From: Streptomyces sp. Z26
GTDB taxonomy: Bacteria; Actinomycetota; Actinomycetes; Streptomycetales; Streptomycetaceae
Reading direction: 5' to 3'
Length of the DNA stretch: 64,000 nt
Assembly (NCBI RefSeq): GCF_003665095.1
Contig: NZ_RCHV01000002.1
Coordinates: forward strand, 5,894,501-5,958,500
Shown one piece after another: positions 17,180 to 25,404 of the stretch. The notes below the pieces were generated by a model, which did not search any database, was not told the origin of the DNA, and saw only the letters and a program-made list of their open reading frames with translations. Numbering within the stretch: position 1 is the stretch's first letter; the number at the start of each line of letters is the position of its first letter. A program made the translations under genes and the position numbers.

Positions 17180-17485
17180 ATGCGCGACTTCGAGAACGAC
17201 CGCGTCGGCGACGACGACCGCCTCGGCGACCTGGAGGAACGGCTGCGGCTCGACGACCCGCGCTTCGCCACCGCGCTCGCCGCCGGGGAGCCGACCAGCC
17301 CGCGCGAGTACCGGCACACCTCCGCCTGGTCGACGCTGGCGGTGGCCGGGGTCGTGCTCGGTACCGGCGTGCTGCTCTCCCACGGGCTGCTGCTGGCGAC
17401 CGGGCTGGTGCTCGCCGGGGCCGCCGGGCACCTCTTCGACCCGCAGCGGCACGACGTACGCCGTCGCCCCCGCTCCCCGGTCTGA
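17180..17485 (+). CDS. DUF3040 domain-containing small membrane protein
   Basis: This 101-residue protein starts at ATG 17180 behind GGGAGGAGAG. Its acidic N-terminus LGDLEERLRLDDPRFATAL is the DUF3040 signature, followed by two hydrophobic segments (about 50-68 and 71-88) and a basic C-terminus. DUF3040 proteins are common in actinobacteria and of unknown function. The gene stands alone between a two-component system and a LacI regulator. Confidence 0.85.
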   Translation: MRDFENDRVGDDDRLGDLEERLRLDDPRFATALAAGEPTSPREYRHTSAWSTLAVAGVVLGTGVLLSHGLLLATGLVLAGAAGHLFDPQRHDVRRRPRSPV

Positions 17486-17588
17486 CCCCCGTGGCGCGCG
17501 CACGCGCCGGGCCGGGCGGGCGCGCGTCCGTACACTGGGGCGGTGGAACGGGCGCGCACCGCCCGGCCGTACGGGGGAGGGGGCGCGC

Positions 17589-18641
17589 ATGGCGGACGGG
17601 GTGCCCGCGCGTCAGCCGCTCCGGGAGAAGCCGCCGACCATCTGGGAGGTCGCCCGCCTCGCCGGGGTCTCCCACCAGACCGTCTCCCGCTTCCTGCGCA
17701 AGGACGCCGCCATGCGCCCCGAGACGGCCCGCAAGGTGGCGGCGGCCGTCGACGAACTGGGCTACCGGCCGAACCAGGCCGCCCGCACCATGCGCACCCG
17801 CCGGGCGAACCGGCTCACGGCCCTCCTCCCCGGCTCCACCGACCGCCTGTCGCCGGAACTGCTGCGCGGCGCCGCCGCCGAGGCCCACGAGGCGGGCTAC
17901 ACGCTGGACGTCGTGAGCCTGGAGGGCGACGCCGCCGCCCGCGCGGCCCGGCTCGAGGCGCTGCTCCAGCCGGAGAGCACCGACGGCATCCTGGCGTTCG
18001 CGTCCCTCGGGGAGACCGCCGGCGGCGTGACGCTCGCGGACGTCGAGGTGCCGTTCGTGACGGACGGCGTGTACGACGACAACATGCGCTCGCTCGGCGC
18101 GTTCGCGGACGCGTCACCCGCAGCCGTACTCGTACGGCACCTCGCGGACCTGGGCCACCGGCGGTTCGCGCACGTCGCCGGGCCGCCCGAGTGGGCGTCG
18201 GCGCGCGGGCGGCGCGCGGTGTACGAGGCGACCGTCGCGGAGCTGGGTCTGGAGTCGCGCGCCGTGGTCGAGGGCGACTGGAGCACCCGTTCCGGCTGGG
18301 AGGCGGCGACCCGGGTCGTCGGCGGGTCCGGGGCCACGGCGGTCGTCGCCGCCTCCGACCAGATCGCCTTCGGCGTGCTCACCGGCCTCCAGAGCCTTGG
18401 CCTCCGCACACCGGACGACGTGAGCGTCTGCGGCTGGGACGACTGGGAGGTCGGGCGCTACTTCCGGCCGACGCTCACCACCGTCGCCGTCGACCGCGAA
18501 CTCCAGGGGCGGCACACCGTACGGCGGCTGCTGGCCCTGCTGCGCGGGGAGCCGCCGGTGGGGCCCGTCGCGGCGGCGGACCTCAACCGCGTCATCCTGC
18601 GCGAGTCGACGGGCCCGGCGCCGCGTCCGCCCGCCACCTGA
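17589..18641 (+). CDS. LacI-family transcriptional regulator
   Basis: This 350-residue repressor has the N-terminal helix-turn-helix TIWEVARLAGVSHQTVSRFL (about residues 18-37) with hinge helix PNQAARTMRTRRANRL, then a periplasmic-binding-protein-like sensor domain (DRLSPELLRGAAAEAHEAGY, AASDQIAFGVLTGLQSLG, DDVSVCGWDD). It immediately precedes a sugar ABC importer and carbohydrate enzymes. The two promoters of that locus share LacI-type operators, so it is very probably the local repressor, released by a sugar ligand. A TACACT -10-like box lies upstream at about 17531. Confidence 0.93.
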   Translation: MADGVPARQPLREKPPTIWEVARLAGVSHQTVSRFLRKDAAMRPETARKVAAAVDELGYRPNQAARTMRTRRANRLTALLPGSTDRLSPELLRGAAAEAHEAGYTLDVVSLEGDAAARAARLEALLQPESTDGILAFASLGETAGGVTLADVEVPFVTDGVYDDNMRSLGAFADASPAAVLVRHLADLGHRRFAHVAGPPEWASARGRRAVYEATVAELGLESRAVVEGDWSTRSGWEAATRVVGGSGATAVVAASDQIAFGVLTGLQSLGLRTPDDVSVCGWDDWEVGRYFRPTLTTVAVDRELQGRHTVRRLLALLRGEPPVGPVAAADLNRVILRESTGPAPRPPAT

Positions 18642-18754
18642 CCGCTCCGCGCCGCATCGCACCGGCCGGAGCCTTCAACCGCCCTCATGTGCGCGTTTGC
18701 GGCGATCGCCCGCCGTGCCGCCGTACGACAGCCGAACGGCCGCGCCACACGGAC

Positions 18755-18768
18755 AGTAACCGCTTTCT
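18755..18768. promoter_or_regulatory. LacI-type operator upstream of the sugar importer
   Basis: AGTAACCGCTTTCT fits the AAnCGnTT core of LacI/CcpA-family operators. A similar element (TGCAAGCGCTTTCC, 22383-22396) lies before the second promoter of this locus, so both are candidate sites for the LacI protein encoded at 17589. Confidence 0.6.
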
Positions 18769-18795
18769 TTCCCTGCGGGAAAAGCGGCGCAAAAC

Positions 18796-18827
18796 CCTTG
18801 TGTGATCGATCACCCGAAACCTAGGGT
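18796..18827 (+). promoter_or_regulatory. Promoter with embedded palindrome GTGATCGATCAC
   Basis: A -35-like TTGTGT (18798-18803) and -10-like TAGGGT (18822-18827) are separated by 18 bases. The perfect palindrome GTGATCGATCAC (18802-18813) overlaps the -35 and spacer. The 18-mer CCTTGTGTGATCGATCAC is repeated exactly at 22343-22360. GTG-N6-CAC also fits the Streptomyces Crp-type site, so the binder may be the LacI repressor or Crp. Confidence 0.6.
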
Positions 18828-18932
18828 CACGCACCACCGGCCCTCTCCGCCGTCGCGGACGCGAGCCGGGCGCCCGCGCGCAGGCACCCCCGTACGCGCG
18901 AGCACCGTCGTACCCGGGAGGAGATGGGCCTT

Positions 18933-19001
18933 ATGTGTGCGAAGACGCTCCACGAGGCGGTGCGGGCGGCGCCGCCCGGCGGCCGGGACCGCGTCGGATG
19001 A
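18933..19001 (+). CDS. Possible 22-residue leader peptide
   Basis: ATG 18933 has an ideal ribosome site (GGGAGGAG, 18916-18923) and encodes 22 residues ending GGRDRVG. Its TGA (18999-19001) overlaps the ATG (18998) of the permease gene in another frame. The best ribosome site thus serves this short frame rather than the permease, suggesting translational coupling. Alternatively the permease itself starts at GTG 18935. No conserved peptide is recognised. Confidence 0.4.
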   Translation: MCAKTLHEAVRAAPPGGRDRVG

Positions 19002-19942
19002 GCGCGCTCGGGGAGTTCCGGACGCTCCGGCGGACGCGGGTGCGGCGGGGGTCCGGGGCGAAGCGTGAGGAGACGCCCGACAACAAGGCCGCCGCGCTGT
19101 TCCTCGCCCCCTGGCTGGTGGGCCTCGTCGCCATCACCGTCGGGCCGATGGCCGCGTCCCTCTACCTCGCGTTCACGGACTACAACCTGCTCCAGGACCC
19201 GCAGTTCACCGGCCTCGACAACATCCAGCGGATGCTGTCCGACGACCGGCTCGCGCAGTCCCTCCAGGTCACCTTCGTCTACGTGGTGGTGTCCGTCCCC
19301 CTGCAACTGGCCGTCGCCCTCGGCCTCGCCGTCCTGCTCGACCGCGGCGTACGCGGCCTCCCGCTCTACCGCTCGATCCTCTACCTGCCGTCGCTCCTCG
19401 GCACGAGCGTCGCCATCGCCATCCTGTGGCGGATGATCTTCGGCAACGAGGGGCTGGTCACCCGCTTCCTCGCCCACTTCGGCTACGACGGACCCGGCTG
19501 GGTCTCCGACCCGGACACGGCGCTGAGCACGCTGATCATCCTGCACGTGTGGACGTTCGGCGCCCCGATGGTGATCTTCCTGGCCGGGCTGCGTCAGCTG
19601 CCGCGCGAGCTGTACGAGGCGGCGTCCACCGAAGGGGCCTCCCGTACGCGCCAGTTCTTCTCCATCACGCTGCCGCTGCTCACGCCGATCATCTTCTTCA
19701 ACCTGGTGCTCGGCATCATCGGCAGCTTCCAGTCGTTCACGCAGGCGTTCATCGTCTCGAACGGGATCGGCGGGCCGAGCGACTCGACGCTGTTCTTCTC
19801 CCTCTACCTCTACCAGGAGGGTTTCACGAGCTTCCGGATGGGCTACGCGTCGGCGCTCGCCTGGCTGCTGCTGATCATCATCGGCGCCTTCACCGCGCTC
19901 AACTTCTGGGCCTCGAAGTATTGGGTTTTCTACAATGACTGA
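18998..19942 (+). CDS. CUT1-type sugar ABC transporter permease (MalF/UgpA-like)
   Basis: This 314-residue permease has six transmembrane segments and the EAA loop ELYEAASTEGASRTRQFFSI at about residues 204-223, with FNLVLGIIGSFQSFTQAF after it. It belongs to the MalF-type subunits of carbohydrate importers. ATG 18998 was chosen because it is coupled to an upstream short frame; a start at GTG 18935 would add 21 residues. It overlaps the next permease by 8 bases. No ATPase gene is present; streptomycete CUT1 importers usually share the global ATPase MsiK. Confidence 0.93.
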   Translation: MSALGEFRTLRRTRVRRGSGAKREETPDNKAAALFLAPWLVGLVAITVGPMAASLYLAFTDYNLLQDPQFTGLDNIQRMLSDDRLAQSLQVTFVYVVVSVPLQLAVALGLAVLLDRGVRGLPLYRSILYLPSLLGTSVAIAILWRMIFGNEGLVTRFLAHFGYDGPGWVSDPDTALSTLIILHVWTFGAPMVIFLAGLRQLPRELYEAASTEGASRTRQFFSITLPLLTPIIFFNLVLGIIGSFQSFTQAFIVSNGIGGPSDSTLFFSLYLYQEGFTSFRMGYASALAWLLLIIIGAFTALNFWASKYWVFYND

Positions 19943-20867
19943 CGCCTCGCGGACCACGCCGCGTCCCGCGCCCCCGTCGCTGCCGGACCCCGCCCCCGCC
20001 TCCGACCCCGACCCCGTACGCCGTTCCGGGCGCTCCGCGCGCGGGCGCGTCTCCAGCGTCCTGAAGCACACCGGCCTGGTCGTCGTCTGCTTCCTGATGC
20101 TGTACCCGCTGCTGTGGATGGTGGCCAGCTCGTTCCGCCCGAACGACGACATCTTCACGGACTTCGGCCTCTTCGTCGACACGTTCGACTTCGACCACTA
20201 CCCGACGGGCTGGGACGCGCTGGGCCACCCGTTCGACACGTACCTGGTGAACTCCCTGCTGGTCGTGCTCGGTTCGGTGATCGGCAACCTGGTGTCGTGC
20301 TCCATGGCGGCGTACGCGTTCGCGCGGATGCGCTTCCGGGCGAAGCCGGTCGCGTTCACGGTCATGCTGATCACGATCATGCTGCCGATCCACGTGCTGA
20401 TCATCCCGCAGTACGTCGTGTACGCGCAGATCGGCTGGATCAACACGTATCTCCCGCTGATCGTGCCGAAGTTCCTGGCCACGGACGCGTTCTTCATCTT
20501 CCTGATGGTCCAGTTCATCCGCGGCATCCCGCGCGAGCTGGACGAGGCGGCCCGGATCGACGGGGCCGGGCACGGCCGGATCTTCGCGCAGATCATGCTG
20601 CCGCTGATGGTCCCGGCGCTGGCGACGACGGCCGTCTTCACGTTCCTGTGGACCTGGAACGACTTCTTCACGCAGCTGATCTTCGTCACCGATCCGGCGA
20701 AGTACACGGTGCCGGTGGCGCTGCGCTCGTTCATCGACGCGCAGATGACCTCGGACTTCGGCGCGATGTTCGCGATGAGCGTCGTCTCGCTGGTGCCGGT
20801 GTTCCTGGTGTTCCTGTTCGGGCAGCGGTTCCTGCTGCGCGGCATCGCCACGACGGGCGGGAAGTAG
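19935..20867 (+). CDS. CUT1-type sugar ABC transporter permease (MalG/UgpE-like)
   Basis: This 310-residue partner permease has a Pro-rich cytoplasmic N-terminus, six membrane segments and the EAA loop ELDEAARIDGAGHGRIFAQI at about residues 202-221. The ending FLFGQRFLLRGIATTGGK is typical for MalG-type subunits. It overlaps the previous permease by 8 bases and should form the heterodimeric channel with it. Confidence 0.94.
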   Translation: MTDASRTTPRPAPPSLPDPAPASDPDPVRRSGRSARGRVSSVLKHTGLVVVCFLMLYPLLWMVASSFRPNDDIFTDFGLFVDTFDFDHYPTGWDALGHPFDTYLVNSLLVVLGSVIGNLVSCSMAAYAFARMRFRAKPVAFTVMLITIMLPIHVLIIPQYVVYAQIGWINTYLPLIVPKFLATDAFFIFLMVQFIRGIPRELDEAARIDGAGHGRIFAQIMLPLMVPALATTAVFTFLWTWNDFFTQLIFVTDPAKYTVPVALRSFIDAQMTSDFGAMFAMSVVSLVPVFLVFLFGQRFLLRGIATTGGK

Positions 20868-20974
20868 CCGTGCGGGGCGCGAGGGACGTACGGGGTGCGG
20901 CGGGCGTACGGGGCGGCGCGGCGCGTACGGGCGCGGGCGGACGGGCGGGACGAGAGAGCGGGAAAGGGACGACC

Positions 20975-22297
20975 ATGACACTGCGTGTGCCACGGGCCGC
21001 GCGCGCGGCCACCGCCGCGCTGGCGGCCGGGCTCCTCGTCAGCGCCTGCGGCGTCGGCGCCGAGCCGGTGCGGAACCCGAAGCTGTCCGACGGCAAGGTC
21101 ACGCTCACCATGAACTGGTGGGGCGCGGGCGAGCGGAACGAGCGGACGCTGAAGGCCGTCGAGCTGTTCGAGAAGGAGCATCCAAACATCGACGTCAAGC
21201 CCGTCTACGCCGACTGGAACGGCTACTGGGACCGGCTGGCGACCAGCACCGCGAGCGGCGACATGCCGGACGTCAACCAGTTCGACGAGGTGTACCTCGC
21301 CTCGTACGCCGACCGCGGCGCGCTCCTCGACCTGTCTACGGTCACCCGCTACCTGGACACCTCCGAGCTCGACGCGAAGATCCTCGACTCCGGCCGGGTG
21401 GGCGACACCCTGTACGCCGTCCCGGTGGGCGCGGCGCCCAACGCGATCCTCCTCAACACCTCGCTGTTCGAGAAGTACGGCGTCGAGGTGCCGGACACCT
21501 CCGACTGGACGTGGGAGGAGTTCGACGCCGCCGCGCAGCGCATGTCGAAGGCGTCGAAGGGCGAGGTGCGCGGCGTCGCGCCCTGGGGTGGCGACGCGTT
21601 CACGCTCAACGTGTGGGCGCGGCAGCACGGCGACGAACTCTTCGACAGGGACGGCGAGTTGACGCTGGACCCCGCGACGCTCGCGTCGTACTGGCAGCGC
21701 ACCATGGACCAGGTGCGCAGCGGCGCCGCGGCCCCGCCGGAGCACCATCTGGAGATGCAGGGCGTGCCGTTGGACCAGATGGACGTCACCACGGGGAAGG
21801 CGGCGATGGGCTTCATCCCCGGCGGGCAGTTCACCGCCTTCCAGCAGGCGTCGCCCGACGACGAGTACGCCGTCGCCAACTGGCCGACGGACAGCCGCAC
21901 GAAGAAGGGCTTCCAGTACCTGAAGCCCACCATGTACTGGTCGGGGGCCTCGACCTCCGCGCACCCGGCCGAGGCCGCCGTGCTCATCGACTTCCTGACG
22001 AACGACACCCGCGTCGCGAAGATCCTCGGCCTCGACCGGGGTGAACCCGCCAACCCGGCCGGGCGGGAGGCCGTACGGCCCACCCTGGACGAGAGCGGGA
22101 AGAAGGCGCTGGCCTTCACCGAGGCGGCGGCGCGGTACCTCGGCAGGCCCGCGCCGATCACGCCGAACGGCGCCAGCGACCTCCAGACCGTGGAAGTCCG
22201 CTACTACCAGCAGTTGCTCTCGGGCGAGACCTCGCCGAAGAAGGCGGCGGAGGACTTCCTCGCCGAGGTGGGCGACGCCATCAACGCGGCGGGCTGA
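20975..22297 (+). CDS. CUT1 sugar-binding lipoprotein (extracellular solute-binding protein family 1)
   Basis: This 440-residue protein starts at ATG 20975. A signal peptide ends in the lipobox VSAC. The mature part begins VTLTMNWWGAGERNERTLKA and has the family 1 solute-binding fold (SGDMPDVNQFDEVYLASY, YAVPVGAAPNAILLNTSLF). It captures a carbohydrate and feeds the two permeases. A 107-base gap separates it from the second permease, an unusual order with the binding protein last. The aromatic-rich NWWGAG and FIPGGQFTAF suggest a sugar or oligosaccharide but do not identify it. Confidence 0.92.
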   Translation: MTLRVPRAARAATAALAAGLLVSACGVGAEPVRNPKLSDGKVTLTMNWWGAGERNERTLKAVELFEKEHPNIDVKPVYADWNGYWDRLATSTASGDMPDVNQFDEVYLASYADRGALLDLSTVTRYLDTSELDAKILDSGRVGDTLYAVPVGAAPNAILLNTSLFEKYGVEVPDTSDWTWEEFDAAAQRMSKASKGEVRGVAPWGGDAFTLNVWARQHGDELFDRDGELTLDPATLASYWQRTMDQVRSGAAAPPEHHLEMQGVPLDQMDVTTGKAAMGFIPGGQFTAFQQASPDDEYAVANWPTDSRTKKGFQYLKPTMYWSGASTSAHPAEAAVLIDFLTNDTRVAKILGLDRGEPANPAGREAVRPTLDESGKKALAFTEAAARYLGRPAPITPNGASDLQTVEVRYYQQLLSGETSPKKAAEDFLAEVGDAINAAG

Positions 22298-22342
22298 CGT
22301 CCGGAAACCGGGCGTCCGCACCGTCGTGAACCACCCCAAATG

Positions 22343-22373
22343 CCTTGTGTGATCGATCACTCCGACCTACAGT
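22343..22373 (+). promoter_or_regulatory. Second promoter of the sugar locus with the same palindrome
   Basis: TTGTGT (22345-22350), a 17-base spacer and TACAGT (22368-22373) form a good sigma-70-like promoter. GTGATCGATCAC (22349-22360) overlaps the -35 and spacer. The first 18 bases are identical to 18796-18813, so the importer and the enzyme genes are probably controlled together. Confidence 0.7.
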
Positions 22374-22382
22374 CGAAGACGC

Positions 22383-22396
22383 TGCAAGCGCTTTCC
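22383..22396. promoter_or_regulatory. LacI-type operator before the oxidoreductase gene
   Basis: TGCAAGCGCTTTCC contains the 8-bp palindrome AAGCGCTT (22386-22393) and fits the LacI/CcpA operator pattern TGnAAnCGnTnnC. It lies just downstream of the -10 box, a position where a bound repressor would block initiation. Confidence 0.65.
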
Positions 22397-22417
22397 CCCC
22401 GCTGCGAGGAGCACCGC

Positions 22418-23566
22418 ATGCCCCCTACGCCCGCCCGTCTGCGCGTCGCCGCCGTCGGTACCGGCGGCATCGCCAGCGGCGCCCATCTGGCCGCCCTGAG
22501 CGCGCACCCCGACCGCACGGAGCTGGTCGCGGCGGTCGACGTCGACGCCGCCCGGCTCGCCGCCTTCCAGGACGCCGCCGCTGCCGCCGACATGGCCGGG
22601 GTGGAGGGCTTCGCGGACCTCGGCGCGATGCTCGACGCCGTACGCCCCGACCTCGTGCTGGTCGCCACCCCGCCCGCGCTCCACCGCGAGCAGACCGTCC
22701 AGGCGTTGAAGGCGGGCGCCTGGGTGCTGTGCGAGAAGCCGCTGTGCCTGTCCCTGGAGGAGTACGACGAGGTCGCCGCCGCCGAGGAGGCCGCGCCCGG
22801 CTACGCGTCGGTCGTCTTCCAGCACCGCTACGGCTCGGGCGCCGTCCACGCCCGCGACCTGCTCACGGGCGGCGCGCTCGGCGCCCCGCTCGTCGCGCAC
22901 TGCCAGACCACCTGGTACCGCGACGCGGACTACTACTCGGTGCCGTGGCGCGGCCGTTGGGCCACCGAGGGCGGCGGCCCGACCATGGGCCACGGCATCC
23001 ACCAGTACGACCTCCTGCTGCACCTCCTCGGCGACTGGACGGAGATCCACGCCATGGCCGCGCGGCTCGTGCACGACGTGGAGAGCGAGGACGTGTCCAC
23101 CGCGCTGGTCCGCTTCGCGAACGGCGCCGTGGCCACCGTGGTGAACAGCGTGCTGTCGCCCGACGAGGTCAGCCGCCTCCGGATCGACTGCGCCGACGCC
23201 ACCGTCGAGTTGACCCACCTCTACGGGCACACCAACGACGCCTGGACGTACACCCCGCGCCCCGGCCTCGACGACGACGCCCGCGTCACCACGTGGCGCA
23301 CCCCGGCGGCCGACCTGCCCAGTTCGCACGCCGCCCAGCTCGGCGCCGTCCTCGACGCGTACGAGCGCGGCGAACGGCCGCCCGGCAGCGGCGCCGACGC
23401 CCGGCGCACCCTCGAATTCGCCGCCGCCCTCTACAAGTCGGCGTTCACCGGCCGCCCCGTGCGCGCCGGGGAGATCACCGACGGCGACGCCTTCCACCGG
23501 TCCATGCACGGCGACCGGTCCGCCCCGGCCCTCGGGGGCCCGCAGACAGCCAAGGAGCCGCAGTGA
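22418..23566 (+). CDS. Gfo/Idh/MocA-family oxidoreductase
   Basis: This 382-residue protein has an N-terminal Rossmann fold with RVAAVGTGGIASGAHLAAL (about residues 7-25) and the family motif VLCEKPLCLSLEEYDE (about 105-120) with the catalytic-region Lys. In the C-terminal dimer domain, WATEGGGPTMGHGIHQYDLL holds the usual His/Asp pair. It should be an NAD(P)-dependent sugar or inositol dehydrogenase or epimerase. It starts the downstream catabolic unit and overlaps the next gene by 4 bases (GTGA). Confidence 0.92.
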   Translation: MPPTPARLRVAAVGTGGIASGAHLAALSAHPDRTELVAAVDVDAARLAAFQDAAAAADMAGVEGFADLGAMLDAVRPDLVLVATPPALHREQTVQALKAGAWVLCEKPLCLSLEEYDEVAAAEEAAPGYASVVFQHRYGSGAVHARDLLTGGALGAPLVAHCQTTWYRDADYYSVPWRGRWATEGGGPTMGHGIHQYDLLLHLLGDWTEIHAMAARLVHDVESEDVSTALVRFANGAVATVVNSVLSPDEVSRLRIDCADATVELTHLYGHTNDAWTYTPRPGLDDDARVTTWRTPAADLPSSHAAQLGAVLDAYERGERPPGSGADARRTLEFAAALYKSAFTGRPVRAGEITDGDAFHRSMHGDRSAPALGGPQTAKEPQ

Positions 23567-24501
23567 CCGCGCGTCTGACCACCGTCCACACCCTCGGCGA
23601 CCGGATCGACGTCCGGGCGGGCGAGGCGCCCCTCCTGTCGTACGTCTACCGCCCGGACCCGGACGCGTTCGAGGCCCCGAAGCCGTACTTCCACCCCGTA
23701 CGGACCCTCGCGGGGCGGCTCGTCAGCGGCTACCGGCCGAACGACCACCGTTGGCACAAGGGCCTCCAGATGACCGCGAGCCATCTGTCCGGCCAGAACT
23801 TCTGGGGCGGCGTCTGCTACCTCGGGCCCGAGCGCGGCTACGAGCGCGTGCCCGAGCGTGTCGGCTCCATGCGGCACGACGCGTTCACCACGGTGGCGGG
23901 CGCCGACGACCGGTTCGAGCTGGGCGAGCGGCTGACGTGGGTGGCGTACGGCGGCGAGGAGTGGGCCGCGGAGGAGCGCGGCGTCACGGTGCACTCCGTG
24001 GACACCGAGTCCGGGTCGTACGCGCTCGACTGGTCGATCCGGCTCACCAACCTCCGCGCCGAGCCGCTGCGTTTCGGCTCCCCGACCACGGCGGGCCGCG
24101 AGATGGCCGGGTACACCGGGCTCCAGTGGCGCGGCCCCCGCGACTTCACCGGCGGGCAGGTCCTCACCCCCGACGGGCCCGCCACCGACGAGGCGACGAT
24201 GGGCACGGCCGCGGCCGACGCCCCGTGGCTCGGCTTCACCGCCGAGCACGACGACGTGGACGCGCACTCCACGCTGCTGTTCGCGCACGCCCCGGAGAAC
24301 GGCGGCCCGGACGCGATCCACCCGTCGCACTGGTTCGTACGGTCCACGCCGATCCCGTCGGTGGCGTTCTCGTGGGCGTTCTTCGAGGAGTTCGCGCTGC
24401 CGCCGGGGGAGTCGTTCGCCTACCGGTACCGGATCGTCGTCGCCGACGGCGCCTGGGACCACGAGCGGGCGGCGGCCCACCTCGCGGGGCTCCCGTGGTG
24501 A
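23563..24501 (+). CDS. PmoA/DUF6807-family protein
   Basis: This 312-residue protein, GTG 23563, matches the PmoA-like DUF6807 family: YFHPVRTLAGRLVSGYRPNDHRWHKGL near residue 45, then FWGGVCYLGPERGY and ENGGPDAIHPSHWFVRSTP. The family often accompanies Gfo/Idh/MocA oxidoreductases and is thought to be galactose-mutarotase-like in fold, but no activity is established. Conserved His and Asp residues (DHRWH) could form an active site. It is coupled to both neighbours by 4-base overlaps. Confidence 0.82.
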   Translation: MTARLTTVHTLGDRIDVRAGEAPLLSYVYRPDPDAFEAPKPYFHPVRTLAGRLVSGYRPNDHRWHKGLQMTASHLSGQNFWGGVCYLGPERGYERVPERVGSMRHDAFTTVAGADDRFELGERLTWVAYGGEEWAAEERGVTVHSVDTESGSYALDWSIRLTNLRAEPLRFGSPTTAGREMAGYTGLQWRGPRDFTGGQVLTPDGPATDEATMGTAAADAPWLGFTAEHDDVDAHSTLLFAHAPENGGPDAIHPSHWFVRSTPIPSVAFSWAFFEEFALPPGESFAYRYRIVVADGAWDHERAAAHLAGLPW

Positions 24502-25301
24502 GCGCCGACGGGCCGGGCGCGGGGGTGAGCCTGCCGCACCCGCTGCCGGGCGCGGTCGGCATGTCGCACCTGTCCGCGTACGACTGGGAGGCGGCGGACG
24601 GCGTCTGTGGCGGCAGCCCGCACCTGCACCTGGTGTGCACGGAGGCGTACGTCGTCACCGCGGGCCGGGGGGCGGTGCAGACGCTGTCCCCGGACGGCTA
24701 CCGCGACATCCCGCTGGAGGCGGGCGCGCTCGCCTGGTTCACGCCGGGCACCGTGCACCGGATGGTGCAGGGCGGCGGATTGCGCGTCACCGTGCTGATG
24801 CAGAACAGCGGCCTGCCGGAGGCGGGCGACGCCGTCTTCACGTTCCCGCCGGAGGTGCTCGCCGACCCCGAGCGGTACGCGGCGGCGGCCCGCCTCCCCG
24901 CACGCGGCGGTCCGGAGGCGGAGGCCGCCGCCCGCAGGCGGCGCGACCTGGCCGTCGAGGGGTACCTGCCGCTGCGCGAGGCGCTGCGCGCCGGGGACGA
25001 CGGGCCGCTGCGGGACTTCCAGCGGGCGGCGGCCGGACTCGTACGGTCGAGGGTGCCGCGCTTCCGCGAGCTGTGGGAGGCGGGCGCGCTGGCCGCCGCG
25101 CGGCGCACCGGGGAGCAGCTGGACGCGCTGGAGGCGGGCGACGCCGGGCACCTGGCGGACGCGACGGCGCGTACGGCCGGGCCCACGCACCACGGCGGGT
25201 ACGGCATGTGCGGGCGCCGCGAGGAGTACGAACTGCCGGGCGCCACGCTGCCGTACGAGACGTCGGACCCGTCGGCCGCGACCGGGCCGCGCGGCGCGTA
25301 G
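24498..25301 (+). CDS. Cupin-domain protein of sugar-catabolic operon
   Basis: This 267-residue protein, GTG 24498, has a single cupin beta barrel in its first half: GSPHLHLVCTEAYVVTAGRG (about residues 37-56) gives motif 1 with metal-type His residues, and AWFTPGTVHRMVQ near residue 80 gives motif 2. The second half is helical and Ala/Arg rich. Such proteins occur beside Gfo/Idh oxidoreductases and may be sugar isomerases or sensors; the function is not established. It is the last gene before a strong terminator. Confidence 0.8.
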   Translation: MSADGPGAGVSLPHPLPGAVGMSHLSAYDWEAADGVCGGSPHLHLVCTEAYVVTAGRGAVQTLSPDGYRDIPLEAGALAWFTPGTVHRMVQGGGLRVTVLMQNSGLPEAGDAVFTFPPEVLADPERYAAAARLPARGGPEAEAAARRRRDLAVEGYLPLREALRAGDDGPLRDFQRAAAGLVRSRVPRFRELWEAGALAAARRTGEQLDALEAGDAGHLADATARTAGPTHHGGYGMCGRREEYELPGATLPYETSDPSAATGPRGA

Positions 25302-25314
25302 GACCGCAGAGGAG

Positions 25315-25353
25315 GGCGCGGGCCGGGGACCTGGTCAGTCCCCGGCCCGCGCC
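25315..25353. terminator. Perfect 16-bp terminator hairpin
   Basis: GGCGCGGGCCGGGGAC (25315-25330) and GTCCCCGGCCCGCGCC (25338-25353) pair perfectly around a 7-base loop, 14 bases after the cupin stop codon. Confidence 0.85.
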
Positions 25354-25404
25354 GTACGCGCCCGTACGCCCGTGGGCGTGCGCGCGTGCTGGCAGGATGG
25401 CCGG

